Shown: positions 24,141 to 36,584 of the stretch, one piece after another | Numbering within the stretch: position 1 is the first letter of the stretch | Layout: every line of letters begins with the position of its first letter | NCBI RefSeq assembly: GCF_008831285.2 | Contig: NC_045138.2 | Coordinates: forward strand, 43,145,115 to 43,209,114 | Length of the DNA stretch: 64,000 nucleotides | Source of the DNA: Nymphaea colorata | Lineage: Eukaryota > Streptophyta > Magnoliopsida > Nymphaeales > Nymphaeaceae | Direction of reading: 5' to 3' | The notes under the pieces: model-generated | Database searches by the model: none | What the model saw: only the letters and a program-made list of their open reading frames with translations | Told to the model about the DNA's origin: nothing | Made by a program: the position numbers and the translations under genes

Positions 24141-25140
24141 AAGTATTTTTTATTAATTCTAATTTATTTTTAAAATAGGCTTTGACTAAGTGGGATTGGC
24201 TACTACCCCTGCAAACACCTTTTTGGGTAGGGCTAGTGCCCACCCAGCTAGGCCAAAACCGCTCCCCAATGGGTGGTTTAACACTAAAATGGGGGCTTGC
24301 GGCGCCGATTTGGTGCCTAAACGCGTGCGCGGGGCCTAAATTGGCCACATGCTAGGCGCAGTTGCGCTACAGCACGTCAGGCATTGGCGCATCGCTTGAC
24401 GAACGAAACGCCGGGCACACCATTGTGCGCAGCGATCAAATTTTTTTTTTAAAAAATCAAATCAAACAAAGTAAAATGAAACAAATAATTAAATAAAAGC
24501 TGGTTAATAAGAAAGCATAAAACTATTTTTTAATAAAAATAATTTTTGTTACAAATTGGAGGCCGACTCCATTTTGAGTAACTCCGGGCTCATTTTAAAT
24601 CCGGATCGAGCTCAATTGGTTGCCAGCGTGTTCTAGAGAGTAATTTAAGCTCAAAAACACGTTTTGGCACGAAGACAATATTTAAAACAAAGGGAAGGTT
24701 AGCGCGGGCGCATGCGACGCTCGATAGCATCAAATTTTATCATTTTGATCTTGGCTTTGGATTTTGAGTTTGAAATTCTTGATTTGGATCTAAAATTGGG
24801 TTTTGGATCTAATTCAGATTCAAGAGTTGGATTTTGGGTTTGAATATTGCATCTAAAGTTGGGTTTGAATTTGAATTTTGTGTTTGGGATTGGACGACAG
24901 TTTAGAAATTAATTCTAGATTGAATAGTCGTAAATTTATTTTGGATCTAGGATTGGGCTTAAGGCTTACGAAGTAAATCCATATGAAATAATTGAGATTT
25001 AAATGAAAATGAAATACACCCCTCTTTGAAAAAATTAGGGGTGATAACATAAAGCATGTGAATAGTCACCCTTTATATAGAGGGTGACTACACAAGAAGC
25101 CTTAGAACTAGACGTACGGCTAGAATCTAGCCGTTGGAAC
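24141..25140. other. possible LTR-retrotransposon debris
   Basis: A GC-rich patch (24180-24430) is followed by AT-rich DNA with repeated GGATTTTGxGTTTGA-like words (24760-24900). A perfect 8-bp inverted repeat GTCACCCT/AGGGTGAC encloses TTATATAG at 25065-25088. The texture is that of a decayed long terminal repeat, but no boundary, primer-binding site or coding domain was found. Confidence 0.25.
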
Positions 25141-28100
25141 TAGTCAACTGAAAAAACGGTCAAAACAAAAAAGAACTCAGAAAATAAGAAACAAGGAAAA
25201 TACATAAAGAAAAGAAAAAATTACATAAAGATCCTAAGTAAGAGGACGTTCTAACAGCTTGTATAGTTGTTGGTAGAAGCAGCATCGAAGCATAGCAAAT
25301 CAAAGCTTGGATGTTAACTAGATGTTCTACAGATAGACGGCTTCTCATTCAATCGGGTCAGGTTTGTGTCCAAATTGTCTCACTGAGCAGGGAAGAAAAT
25401 TCGTTGCATACAGTGTGAAAAACCAAACTAGGCAGACCTGGTGCACAGGCACAAAGATGGTGCTATTCAACTCTTCCCTGAAACCTACTTCCTCCACAAC
25501 CTGTTGTGTGCTATTCCAGCTGACAAGTGGAACTCAATTTGTTAGTATCCAACCAAAAATTTTGGCTTAATTGAATCAAAAGTTGCTGTTAGGGAAGACA
25601 AGGTTTGCTAAGCGGCCTGCTGCTATTGCTGCAGCAGCCCATCTCCTTGTCAGCAGCTCACTTGACCCATCGATGGAAATTCTCTCCTTACTTCTTGACG
25701 TTTTTCCTGAACACTCCTTGCCTTGGATCTGGTTTTTTGTTGGTCACAGTAATTCTATCTGATTGGTAGATTGGTATATTCCTCTTTTATCCAGGTTAAT
25801 ATTTTTATTAATTCAATCGGAGGCATAACCTCCAGCAGGATCGTTTCGGCATGTCTGATGGTGCCATTAAATCCTGTGTCATGTACCTAAGTTTTACCGT
25901 CAATTCATGGTGTTTTTTTTTTAATCTACTGTAGTTTAACTATTCTTAATGTTTAGCTGAAATTGAATTCACAAGTTTCATGAAAAACCTGGTTTTTTCA
26001 TCTAAACAAAAAGCCATTTTCAAAAGTAGAAGCCCGGATTAAATGTTTTCGTCCAAACAAGCAAACCAGGTTTTCAAACCTGGTTTAGAAAACAAGGTTT
26101 ACACAAAGCCTCGTTTCTTTATAACTAGGTTTTAAGGGGTGTCATTAGGGATGTCAACGGATCAGATTCAGATCAAATATCCGTCCAAATTGCTTTTAAA
26201 AAATCGGATATGGTAAGCAATTTAACATTTGATTAAGAAAATCAGATTAGATTCGGATTAAGAAATAACATCCGAACCATGAGAGCTGATATGTAAATCC
26301 TGTAGCCTAATATTTGAATCCGAACCGCGAGATCTGATATCTGAATCCTGGAGCCTAATATCCAAATCCGAACTGCGAGAGTTGATATCCAAATTCTATA
26401 GCCTAATATCCAAATTGAAGAGAGCTTGAGTTGATGGCCGTAGGTTTTGAAGTTCCAACCTCTGACAATGGTAGGATGTTTGAGCAAAAGGTGTAAACAA
26501 GCGCACTAACTTAACATCATAACACAAGAAGAATATAAATATTATATATAAGTATAGTCTCACTTAGAGCTAATGACATCTATAGAGTTGCATGTAATAA
26601 TACCCCTATGAAAATCATATACACCATTTAACTTAAAATATTTAAAACTATATCATATAAAACTAATTAATTAATTAAATAATACTATGTTTAGTTAAAC
26701 ATTTATGCGTAACTATTATAGTTAAGGCATCAACTAAGTAGGATACCTTAAATAATATATTTATTTAATTACAAATAATAAAGAAAACTTCAATCAAGAA
26801 ATTCAACAAAATGGAATTTTTAAAAATATGAAAAGGACACTTTGAGAGCAATAATTTTTTTAATGGACCGTTATGTCAAATTGGTTCCAAGAATAGCTAT
26901 GTTATATATTTAAAAAATGGCATGTTTCAAAAAAAATATTGGCACGTATGAAAAAAAAGTTGATAGCAAAAAATATACTTTTTTAAAAAACCAACTTAAA
27001 AGAAAATATGTTTTATAATAAATAGAAAACCTTAAACACATTATGATATTCATTTTAAGTTGAAAGCGTCTTCACTATGCATAATCTCAAATAAATATAT
27101 TTAATATGAATAAACTGTTGAACTCATAAAAAAGTTTTATTTATCAAATTATCAATTTACTTATTTAATCAATCAAGTAAATTATTTAGTATAATCATTT
27201 AATTTATCCAAAAGTCTTAGGTATTTGATATGTAACACATAATTCACAAATTTGAAAACAAAAACCTTTAACTAGTAGGAAAATAACAAATTGTTTGATT
27301 TAATAAATTATCTTATATGTCATGGATTAAATATATAATTTTATGTAAAAAAAAACACCTATTGTAATGAACGCAAGATGACTAATAAATTATCTGATAT
27401 ATCATTAAACATTATTTTTATGGATGTGACACAAATTATTTCAATTAACTCAATGAAATGAGAAAAAATTATTAAATAATATCTTTTTTGAAAGAAAAAT
27501 AATATGGTCACCTGATTTAATAATTCGCAACAAGTGATCATCATTAAATAATAATTTACACAATTAAAATATGTTATTATTTAAAAATAAACCAATCAAT
27601 GTTTAATATGCAAAATTATTATGAAAAAAGTACAAAAGTCAAACATACTAGTCAAAAAAAGAGAATTGGTCAATATAAAGCAATTTATAGTCAAATTCAC
27701 TAAAAAAAATAGTTATATGAATTTACTAGATAACTATTGAATCAATGAACGGATAGGTGCAAACTCTAACGTATTTGACCCGTCAAAAATGTTGTTAACC
27801 GTCGATTTGACCCATAAAAATAAAGAAAAAAATAAAATAAAGTTTTTTTAGTCGTTTGCTATTAATTCGCATGCTTCTATCAGCTCTCTTCCTCAATTAT
27901 CAATATTGACAAAATCAACTCTGTGACCCAACTGGTGAGGTAAAACTCAAATCTCATTTATAATGAGTACAACACCTTGACTCCTATCTTGCCTTAACCA
28001 CTTTAGTCAACTTGTTGTGCATTTATGCTATATAGGTTCCAAATGTAGTCTAGTCTGCTAGGAAATTAAGTTTAATATATATATATATAAATTATATATA

Positions 28101-28771
28101 ATTGGTTTCTGGTTAGATAAAAGCTAAAGTGGGGACTCAGGTCGAAGCGCAACATAACCAAGAGAACAATTCCTTTGAGGGACGGGCAGACACAAGCGGA
28201 TCTCTCCAATATGTCTACCCCCTCTCTCAAACCTTAGTCGGCTTTTAATGCACGTGCACATTAGATATATATGCCACTAACTATAATAATATTTAAGCAT
28301 TTGTTTGGATGACATCCTCATAAGGAACTGTTTTGAAAGAATTGGATATGTGAAAAAATAGTTTTTTAATTACTTTTTAATAATTAGTTCATATGTTTTT
28401 AGATGACACACTTAAACTCATTTCTTTAAATACCTAGGGTTAGGAATTGATCAAGGATTTTTTTGTTGCAAGAGTCAAGTGAACCTACAACATAATTTTC
28501 CAATTTTTTTTATATATGATAAACTTACCAATTGTTTCGAAAGTACAACTATTAAGATATAAATTTGTAAGACGAAATTAAATAATGACTAGATTTGTCA
28601 ACTATTTTAAGTCGGATATGAAATTGAAATTAGAAAACCACCAAAGTGGTTTTTCCCTTTACACCCAATTGGAGTTGTGGCTTAGGTCAAGCTGTATAAG
28701 ACCTGATTTAAAATTGCAATAGAGGCTTCCCGCCCGTTCCTTTTTTCTTCTAAAAACAATTCTTTCTATTG
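25141..28771. other. AT-rich intergenic DNA, no recognised gene
   Basis: Frames at 25364-25570 and 25571-25762 are adjacent but resemble no known protein. From 26500 to 27850 the DNA is extremely AT-rich with no frame over 61 codons. Confidence 0.5.
26271..26414. repeat. 3 x 48-bp minisatellite
   Basis: Copies start at 26271, 26319 and 26367, each beginning TCCGAAC and containing a GCCTAATAT word. Because 48 is a multiple of 3, the minus strand stays open across it (26242-26487) and reads a 16-residue repeat (for example IWILGYRIWISTLAVR). The repeat explains the frame; I do not take it as a gene. Confidence 0.85.
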
Positions 28772-28864
28772 TCATGCAAGTTATTGAAGATTATTGGTTT
28801 TTTCATGCAAGTTATTGAAGATTATTGGTTTTTTCATGCAAGTTATTAAAGATTATTCGTTGTT
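28772..28864 (+). repeat. 3 x 31-bp tandem repeat
   Basis: Units starting TCATGCAAGTTATT at 28772, 28803 and 28834. The first two are identical over about 30 bp; the third differs at a few bases. Confidence 0.9.
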
Positions 28865-28909
28865 TACCTATCATTTCTTCTTCCATACACCACCCAACAG
28901 CAAAAAAGA

Positions 28910-29290
28910 ACCTCTGCGGTGCTTTTTCCCTACACCGCGTGAAGAAGAAATGCAGACCTCCACGGTTGTTCTTCTGCACGGCGCTAACACCACCGGCAAC
29001 CATTTGCCTTGATATTGCTCAGACAGTATCTCTGGTGTGTTGCGGTTCCAACGGACCCAAGCTCGACTGGAACGAAGGTCTGAGCTGGCCGTAATAAACC
29101 AAACCCTAGCTGCCTATATGTTGTCCCCGTGACGCCCTTCCCCTATTCGCATGAAGGAGAGACACAGACCTCCGCCGTTGTTGTTCATCTGCATGCCATT
29201 GTTTCCACTGGTGACCATTCACCGAGAACTTGCTCAGATCACATCCCCCGGGTGTTGCGCTTCTCACCGACCCGAACTCGACCAGAGTGG
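28910..29290 (+). repeat. diverged ~220-bp direct duplication
   Basis: CAGACCTCCRCSGTTGTT, CACCGGCAACCAT/CACTGGTGACCAT, TTGCTCAGA and a G-GTGTTGCG-TTC block appear in the same order at about 28950-29060 and 29165-29280. The short overlapping frames in both copies look like duplicate shadows. No known product. Confidence 0.65.
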
Positions 29291-29766
29291 ATGTCAGTGT
29301 CGGCCGAAATCACGAGATTCCTGTCCGCTTGTCTACTGTTCCTAAGGTTCCCTTCCTCTGCAGTTCTTGAGGTGCCCTTCCCCTGTTGTTCCTGAGGCGC
29401 CCTTCCCATTGATTATTGCACAAGGCAGCTTTCTACCTTCCTGTTACTTGAGTCCTTTACTTCAATAGCACATGTATGCCTTTTCTGCTAGGTTGCAGTT
29501 GGAATACAAGCTTATGAAGCATACAAAGTTGTTGTCCTTAATTTTTTTTGTTTTTATTTTCTCAGTTCTCTTGAACTTGATCTTTTTAGATCATGTGACT
29601 GTAGATAGTGGAAGATCTTTTGTTTTTTTCTGTATTTTTTAGATTCTGAAATGCTTTATTTTCCCTATATAGTAGGGCGAGTAAAACACTCTAGAATATG
29701 ACTTATTTGTAGGGGAAAAATGGTATAGCTTTGATGACAGCCATGTTTCTCTAGTTAGTACAGATG
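29291..29766. other. intergenic
   Basis: Contains a short CCCTTCCCYTG repeat near 29350-29410 and nothing else recognisable. Confidence 0.4.
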
Positions 29767-29774
29767 CAATTAGG

Positions 29775-30942
29775 TAGGGCTGCACATCGAGTCGAACCAA
29801 CTCGGGCTCGACTCGAGCTCCACTCGTTTTTATTTGAGTCAAGCTCAATCTTGAATATAAACTCAAGTATGTTAACGACCCGAGGTCGAGTTAGACAAAC
29901 TCGACTCGGCTCGACTTTAATCTCTATTTTCTCTTTTCACGTTTTTATTTTCCTTTTTTTTTTGTTTTGTATTTTTTAATTTTCCCTCATTTTTTTCTCT
30001 CTTTACCCACGTGCCACATTTTCTTTTTTTTTTCATTATTAAACCCCAATTTCATCATTACACTTTCCAATCAATCAATCACCATTTCCATTTTCCCTCC
30101 TGTTTTTCTCTTTCCTCACAAAGTTCGTGTTCTTTTTCCTTCTATTTTTCTCTTTTCTCACCCACACTTTTCCTTCCCACCTTTAAGCACTTCTCATGGC
30201 AGGTGCCATTACCGAGGACATCACCATAGTCAGTGTGGAAAAGCGTGAGTGAAGAAGAAGCCTTGCACTACTAGAGCTCGACTCGAGCTCCACTCGCGTT
30301 CTATTTGTCTAACTCGACTCGAGCTCCACTCGTTTTTATATGAGTCAAGCTCAATCTTGAATGTAAACTCAAGTATGTTAACGACCCGAGGTCGAGTTAG
30401 ACAAACTCGACTCGATTAAACTCGACTCGGCTCGACTTTAATCTCTATTTTCTCCTTTCACGTTTTTATTTTCCCTCTTCTTTTTGTTTTGTATTTTTTA
30501 ATTTTCCCTCATTCTTTTCTCTCTTTACCCACGTGCCACATTTTCTTTTTTTTTTTCATTATTAAACCCCAATTTCATCATTACACTTTCCAATCAATCA
30601 ATCACCATTTCCATTTTCCCTCCTATTTTTCTCTTTCCTCACCAAGTTCGTCGTTCTTTTTCCTTCTATTTTTCTCTTTTCTCACCCACACTTTTCCTTC
30701 CCACCCTTAAGCACTTCTCATGTCAGGTGCTATTACCAAGGACACCACCACAAAAAAGGCGCTGAAGAAGAAATAAATGAGTCGCTCGAGTCGAGCTCGA
30801 GCTCGGCGGCAGTTTCTCGAGTCGAGCTGGAGTTGAAGATGTGAAGCTCGTGTCGAGCATGAGTCGAGCTTGAGCTGACTAAATATGAGCCGAGCCAAGC
30901 TCGAGCCGAGCTCGAGCTCGACTCGGCTCGTGTGCAGCCCTA
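29775..30942. mobile_element. non-autonomous hAT element, 1168 bp, perfect 8-bp TSD
   Basis: Starts TAGGGCTGCACA and ends TGTGCAGCCCTA, a perfect 12-bp terminal inverted repeat. It is followed inwards by long CTCGAGCTCGACTCGG-type subterminal motifs. The flanking 8-bp direct repeats are identical (CAATTAGG, 29767-29774 and 30943-30950), the hallmark of hAT insertion. It carries no transposase; inside is a tandem duplication of pyrimidine-rich DNA. Its ends match the right end of the element at 54968-61818, so that family is its likely source of transposase. Confidence 0.9.
29808..30760 (+). repeat. two tandem ~510-bp copies inside the hAT element
   Basis: The stretch from CTCGACTCGAGCTCCACTCG through CACTTCTCATG is repeated with offsets of 506 bp at its start and 524 bp at its end. 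The second copy has an 18-bp insertion within the CGACTCG motif run. The similar Phe/Ser-rich frames in each copy (30011-30229, 30489-30710) come from this duplication. Confidence 0.9.
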
Positions 30943-30950
30943 CAATTAGG

Positions 30951-32696
30951 ACTTTTGTTGCTTATGTGATGTTTTATAGACGGCTCAAAAAAGATACAGT
31001 TGCAGGCAAAAGTAAGGAGCAAAATTCAACTGAACGACCAAAATGATTGAGAACTTTTCATTGGGCATTAGTATTGGCCTTCTCATTGAAGCTTGAACTG
31101 ATGTTTCGAATATTCTTTTGCCATTTTGGAGACCCCGTAGCCATCCCTCCCTGGTCGTCACCTAGTGAGGAAACTGTGTTCCTGGCAAAATTTGGGAGTA
31201 CCATACTCTACTAAAGCGCGAGGCCAGCATGGCCAAGACATGGCATTTTCATGTTCGATGGGGAATAAAGGATGGGAACGAGGAACAGGGACAGGGTTTC
31301 TAAATTTTGCTCTGAATGATATTATATTTTTTAAAGATCCTTCCAATGGTGGGCTGGGACTAATTTTATTGGCGGTTAAATAGTGAATTTAATGATATTA
31401 AGGGAGGGGGAGAGAGAGAGAGAGAGTGTGTGTGTTCTATCCAACTGTTGTCATCTGTCAGGACTCACTAGAACTAAGTAGATCAACTAGTCATGTCGAT
31501 GAATGTTTGAAGGCCTTAATATTGATTTCCCAGTTGACTTTGTCTTTAATGGTATCATTTTTTCCTTCTGCTTTGATGGGTATTCTCCTTTTGTATCTGA
31601 AATTGTTTCCATAACTAATAAGCAGTAATTGATTTTGTACATAACCCTATTAAAATCTTTATGCTTCATTTCCTGACCTTGATTATGTTTCCTGATCATG
31701 TGTTGAATGGTGTTATTGTTGTTACAGTCGGAAGTTGGAGCTAGTAACAGCTTAAAAGTAGCAGATGCCATCAATGACAGGGATGCTAGCAACAAAAAAA
31801 AATTTTGAAGATGCTATGAGAGGGAGTGCTGAGGGATTTGGTGCTGAAGCAAGTGTTATGTCTGACAACAGCTCTAGTAATACAGAATCAAGGTATGAGT
31901 TTCACCTTTTCTTAGTTTCCTTTTCTTCGTTATTTAGATTCTACAATCTTACATTTTCTTCCTTTGCCAGTAAATAGTAAATGATCTTCTTCAGAGAGTA
32001 AGATTGTGGTAAGAAGAAAGGAAGTGACTAACCCATTATGGGCAGTGATGAAGGCTTTCCTCCTGAGTGCCTTCAACAAGCTTTGGATGGAGTGATGCAG
32101 GTGTCCTCAAAACATTAACACTAAAAGAGAAGCCTTTGCTTTTTAGTTCTTTTAAAAATGAGGGCAAATAGTGAGTGTTGTTTTCTACTCATTGTGCTTA
32201 AGTGATCTTTGTGTTTGATATCTTCTATGTAGTTGATCCTCATGAGCTCTTCATTAGAGGCAATACCATTCTTCTTGGTTGCTGATGACTTCAGGTTTCT
32301 GGTTACAGGAAATGTGACCGCTTATACTGTTGTACTTTCATAGGATTCCAGTGTTCATATTGCATCCTCCAAACTCTTCCGTTTTATTTTGTTTGTGGGT
32401 AAGCCCTGTGGAATATCTATTGTATATCACCATGTTGCCAACTTCATGATAGAAAGTCATTTAGATTATATTCTTGTTTTGACTGACTAATGACATGTTT
32501 ATTGGAGTTAAAGCGAATTCAGTTAGATATTGAAATGTTTGATGATTACAAGTGTGAGCTAAAGGTATGCTTAGTATGGTGTGAAAGAGAAATTCGTATG
32601 TGCTACTGATTCAACTAGAACACATCTTTAGTGGTCTAGTTAGGCCATATATCTTTAGTGGTTTAGTCAAAGTTTTCTACTTTTTATATATGCAGT
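30951..32696. other. flank between hAT element and hAT pseudogene
   Basis: No recognisable protein. A short (AG)n tract lies at about 31410-31428. The stretch 31765-31890 reads a Ser/Asn-rich peptide and could be an upstream exon of the following transposase, but this is a guess. Confidence 0.35.
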
Positions 32697-34245
32697 TTAT
32701 GGATTCTACAACACCTGATGCCAATGCTTCTAGTTTTATCTATGCTAATAATATAAAAACTGACATGATTCTTACAAAAGCTAAGTCACTAAGATCAGCT
32801 ATATGAAAGGAGTTTAGTCAAAGTTTTGGAGAAGATTAATGGGAGGATTAGTCTCACATCTAACATGTGGACTTCATCTTGTCAGAAACGTGGTTATTTA
32901 TGTTTGACTACACATTATATTGATTATAGTTGGGAAACAAAAAAGAATGTTCTCAACTTTGTTATGGTTGAAACACCTCATACAGAAGAAAAACTTGCAT
33001 CAGTCATAAAAGATTGTCTACTAAAATGGAACATTGATCGCAAGTCATTTTGAATTACATTAAATAATTGTTCGACAAATGATATCATGGTTACAAAATT
33101 GATAGAGTGGCTTCTTGAAAAGGATGCACTTGTTTGTAACGAAAAAATTTTTCAAGTTAGATGTGCTGCTCATACTTTTGATTTGGTTGTACAAGATGGT
33201 ATCAAAGAAATAAGTGATGTGAATGACAAGAACAGAAAAAGCATAAAATATATCAAGGCATCTCCAGCTCGATGTAAAATTTTTGATCGAGCAGTGCATC
33301 ATGTCAAAGTTACTTATGAAAAAAAGTTATGTCTTGATGTTCCAACTAGATGGAACTCAACATTGCTTATGCTTAATGTAGCTTTACAATATAAAGAAGC
33401 TTTTGGTCATTTTCAAGAACTTGATCATCACTATCATTTGACACCGACTAAGGACGAGTGGTAACAGTTTAAAAATATTTTATGATGCTACTAATGCCAT
33501 TTCTGCAATCAAGCATCCAGCTTCTAATATCTTCTTTAAAGAGTTTTGTGAGATAAAGATGAAAGTTGAAAAAATGTGTTCAAGTTCAGATATTTGCCTT
33601 TCAAATACGGCAATGAGGATGAAAACAAAGTTTGACAAGTATTGGGATATATACAATTTAATTTAGCTGTTGCAATGGTTTTTTATCCTCATTATAAGAT
33701 GAAAATAATTGACTTTTATTATGGATAATTTTATAAGGGTAAAGCATATGAATATATATCTGCGATTAAGAACTACCTTTGTGATCTTTATGATGAATAT
33801 AAAGTTACTTATGTATCGAAGACACTCTCTACTCGTACTGGTTATATAGTTGATGTTGGGAATTATAATAATGCATTTAGCTTTACTTATTTAATTGAAT
33901 TTTCTTCTAATAACAAGCTTAGAACGAGTGCATTAGATGACTTTCTTGAAAAATCATTACAAAACCAATACACAAAATCAGATTTGAAGTTGTATTTGGA
34001 AGAGCTCATTTATCCAAAAAACAATCTGACATTTTGACATGGTGGAAGGTCAATACACCTAAACACCCTGTGTTATCTACAATGGTATGTGATATTTTGG
34101 ATATTCCTATATCAATTGTTGCATCAAAGTGAACATTTAGCATATGTGGACGTATTCTTGATTTATATAGAAGTAGATTAGGTACAAAGACTGTGGAGGC
34201 TTTGATTTGTGCATAAGATTGGTTGTGGGATCAGGCTAAAGGTAT
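32697..34245 (+). pseudogene. hAT transposase pseudogene (BED/RICESLEEPER type), copy 2
   Basis: Begins after a plausible TATGCAG splice acceptor. Broken frames give the family blocks in order: RISLTSNMWTS (RNase H-fold start, near 32850), FQVRCAAHTFDLVVQDG (near 33150), LDVPTRWNSTLLML (near 33340), VAMVFYPHYKMK (near 33680) and the C-terminal dimerisation region SICGRILDLYRSRLGTKTVEALICA (near 34140-34215, in pieces). Several stops and frameshifts interrupt it, for example TGA at 33051 and TAA at 33462. The N-terminal BED finger was not found, and neither were terminal inverted repeats. It is more decayed than the copy at 58-60 kb and diverged from it. Confidence 0.8.
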
Positions 34246-34669
34246 TTACTTATTATTAATGCTTTGAAGCATATTTTTGTGTTTTTTATTTTATTCTCTT
34301 GTTTAATGATTCCGATTTGCCTAAACTTTTGCCTGAAGAGGAATCACCATTTGCATCTGCATATATTAAATCTCTGATTCATAAATTAGAAGTATATATT
34401 CTTTTGTACTTATTTGTTTTCAGTACATCAATTAAAACCTACAGTCATTTGTGTCTAAGATGTTCATTTAATTAAAATTTTCATTTGTATAATGCAGGTT
34501 AATTTGATAGTATTATCCGCAGGACCTTAATATAGTATCAACATGGTTGAAGTATATATCCAAATAGAAAGATCATATTCACTACGGCAAACTGAGGCAT
34601 TGAAACAAAAATTTTGCAACCTTGTACTATATGGTGAATCACATTGTTATTTATAGAATCACTTTCCAA

Positions 34670-35275
34670 TCTCCAAATTGGTTGCCCAATCCTTCTTCAA
34701 CATTGGCCGTAATTTTTTTCTACCAGATTTCTAAACCTCGCCCACTTTTCTGCTATTTTTCCCCCAAAAATGGTCCATTTTCTGAAAATCGCCCATTTAC
34801 CTAAGTTTTCCAAAACTAGTTGGCTTTTCTGCCAGTTTTCTAAAACCGAAACATTTACCGCAATTTTCAAAAGCTCACCTGTTTTCCTGATGTTTCTCAA
34901 AAACTGGCCAATATCTTTTCCCATTTTTCTAAAATAGGCATAGTTTCTTGCCTGTTTTCTAAAGCTAGCCCATTTTTTTACGAGTTTCCAAATTGGTCAT
35001 TCATTTCGACCTGTTTTCTGAAGTTGGTTGTTTTTTTTCTCTACTATATTTATTAAACTAACCAATTCCCATCCTAGTTCTCCAAATGTGGCTAGTTTCT
35101 TGAAACTAGCAAATCTCCCTGCTGATTTTTTGGAGCTGGCTAATTAGTTTTCTGCATCAGTTTTCCATTGTTGGTCTATTTTCCTATCTAGTTTTCCATA
35201 ACTGATTTACTGTTCCAGCTTAGTATCCTGAAACTAGTCCATTTACTCGTTATCCAAATTACTGCTGATTGCTTT
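34670..35275 (+). repeat. degenerate ~31-bp minisatellite, about 19 copies
   Basis: A loose unit like CCNGTTTTCTAAAACTNGCCCATTT recurs throughout (for example near 34800, 34830, 34945, 35005, 35125 and 35185), with spacing of about 27-36 bp. The array starts some 430 bp after the hAT pseudogene and ends 280 bp before a CACTA-like terminus. Its copies are too diverged for a recent expansion. Confidence 0.7.
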
Positions 35276-35554
35276 TATTTATTTAGAAGATTTCGCACAC
35301 AATAATGTTAAATAGACATGCCCTAGCAGTGTGCTCCTTCTGTTTATTCTGTTTCAGATCCATCACTCTTTGATTTGTTTAGATGTTAACTTGTTTAGGA
35401 ATTGATGTTGGCTGCGTGCATCTTATGCAATATATTTTTTATATTCTGTTCCTTAGGTTCACGCATAACAGCAAGTTCTTCTAGTTTAGCTGTAGGTCTT
35501 ATAGATATCTCTAGCATAGTCTTAACCGTAGTTAATTTATTTATTTGTTACTGC

Positions 35555-36050
35555 CACTACAACACTTTAGGTCAGCTCTAGCACCAAAAAAGGCCAGTCA
35601 AATAGATCCCTGTTGCTATTTTATTACCGCAACATGTGCCAGAGCACAAACCGCTGCTACTGTTTACAATGGCAGAAGAAGGTAGCGACAGAGTTGAGGT
35701 CTATACTGGCGTGAAAATAGTGCCAATAAAAGGTCGTTAACTGACGCCTAAATAGCGCTAGAGAAAGAGTAACTGTGGCGATAATATTTAGCTCCAGAAA
35801 TGCTATTCACTGGCGTACAGCCGACGCCAGTAAGCATATGTTAAAGACCGTTGCTCAGGCTCTATTTTAGTAGATTTGGCGTCGAATGGGGTAGCACCAG
35901 AGATGAAACTTTGATGCATCTTTAGTAACGCCAGTGTTTATTTAAACCTTTTTTTTAAACATTTATAAAGCATATGTTGTACATGTAATACATCAGCTGA
36001 AATACAATAATATTTTCTATAGATAAACACTATAACATGAAATACAAAAA
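35555..36050 (+). mobile_element. CACTA-type terminus with subterminal repeats
   Basis: The DNA begins CACTACAACACTTTAGG, close to the CACTACAAGAAA start of plant CACTA elements. It is followed by some 350 bp of short repeats in both orientations (ACGCCAGTA / TACTGGCG, TAGCGCTAG, AGCACCA). The opposite terminus (TGTAGTG) and a 3-bp target duplication were not found, so only one end survives or the partner lies elsewhere. Confidence 0.5.
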
Positions 36051-36163
36051 TTAGAAGTCGTTTAAGGCATCATGGTTGTATGCCTTGCCATCACCTATAT
36101 TCTTGACGGTCCTCACCTTTGCATCCACTTCTAGACCTTCATATCCAGCAAATTGAATACCAC
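36051..36163 (-). pseudogene. possible terminal coding exon inside the CACTA-like element
   Basis: After a good acceptor (TTCTTTTCAG) the minus strand reads 37 residues starting GIQFAGYEGLEVDAKV and ending NHDALNDF before a stop. The composition looks protein-like. In CACTA elements the 3' exon often lies just inside the terminal repeats, which fits. I do not recognise the family; a captured host exon is equally possible. Confidence 0.3.
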
Positions 36164-36576
36164 CTGAAAAGAACAGCAACATAACATTAGAAGGTAGATC
36201 ATATGATGGCAGATCCCAGTTTTGAACCTAAACATGGGTTGACCAAACATTAAATTGACCTCTTAAGTCGCTTCTGAGTTTTGGCATATTTTGAATCCTG
36301 ATTCTAAGCTTCTTAGAACCGTTCTTAAATTATATTTTCTCTATTTTATTTAGGTTTAGTTAGGCATCGTCATCATCCTGTTTGTTTTTATTATTTAGGT
36401 AATTTTAGTTGAACTTATTTATTTTGTTTCTTTTTTGGGTATGAGTTAAGTGAATGATGCATCATCGTGATTTTTTTTTAAAAAACTTAACAACAAGGTT
36501 ACGATATTGAGTCGGCACGATATGGGAAAGGGGATAAGATCAACTATCACGTCCAGTGTTTCGATGAGCAAGGGTA
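36164..36576. other. intergenic
   Basis: No further exon or repeat recognised. Confidence 0.4.
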
Positions 36577-36584
36577 GTCAAAGT

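Noticed and set aside
26271-28862. CRISPR-like arrays at the 48-bp and 31-bp repeats
   Set aside because: The units are contiguous with no unique spacers, and the DNA is plant nuclear.
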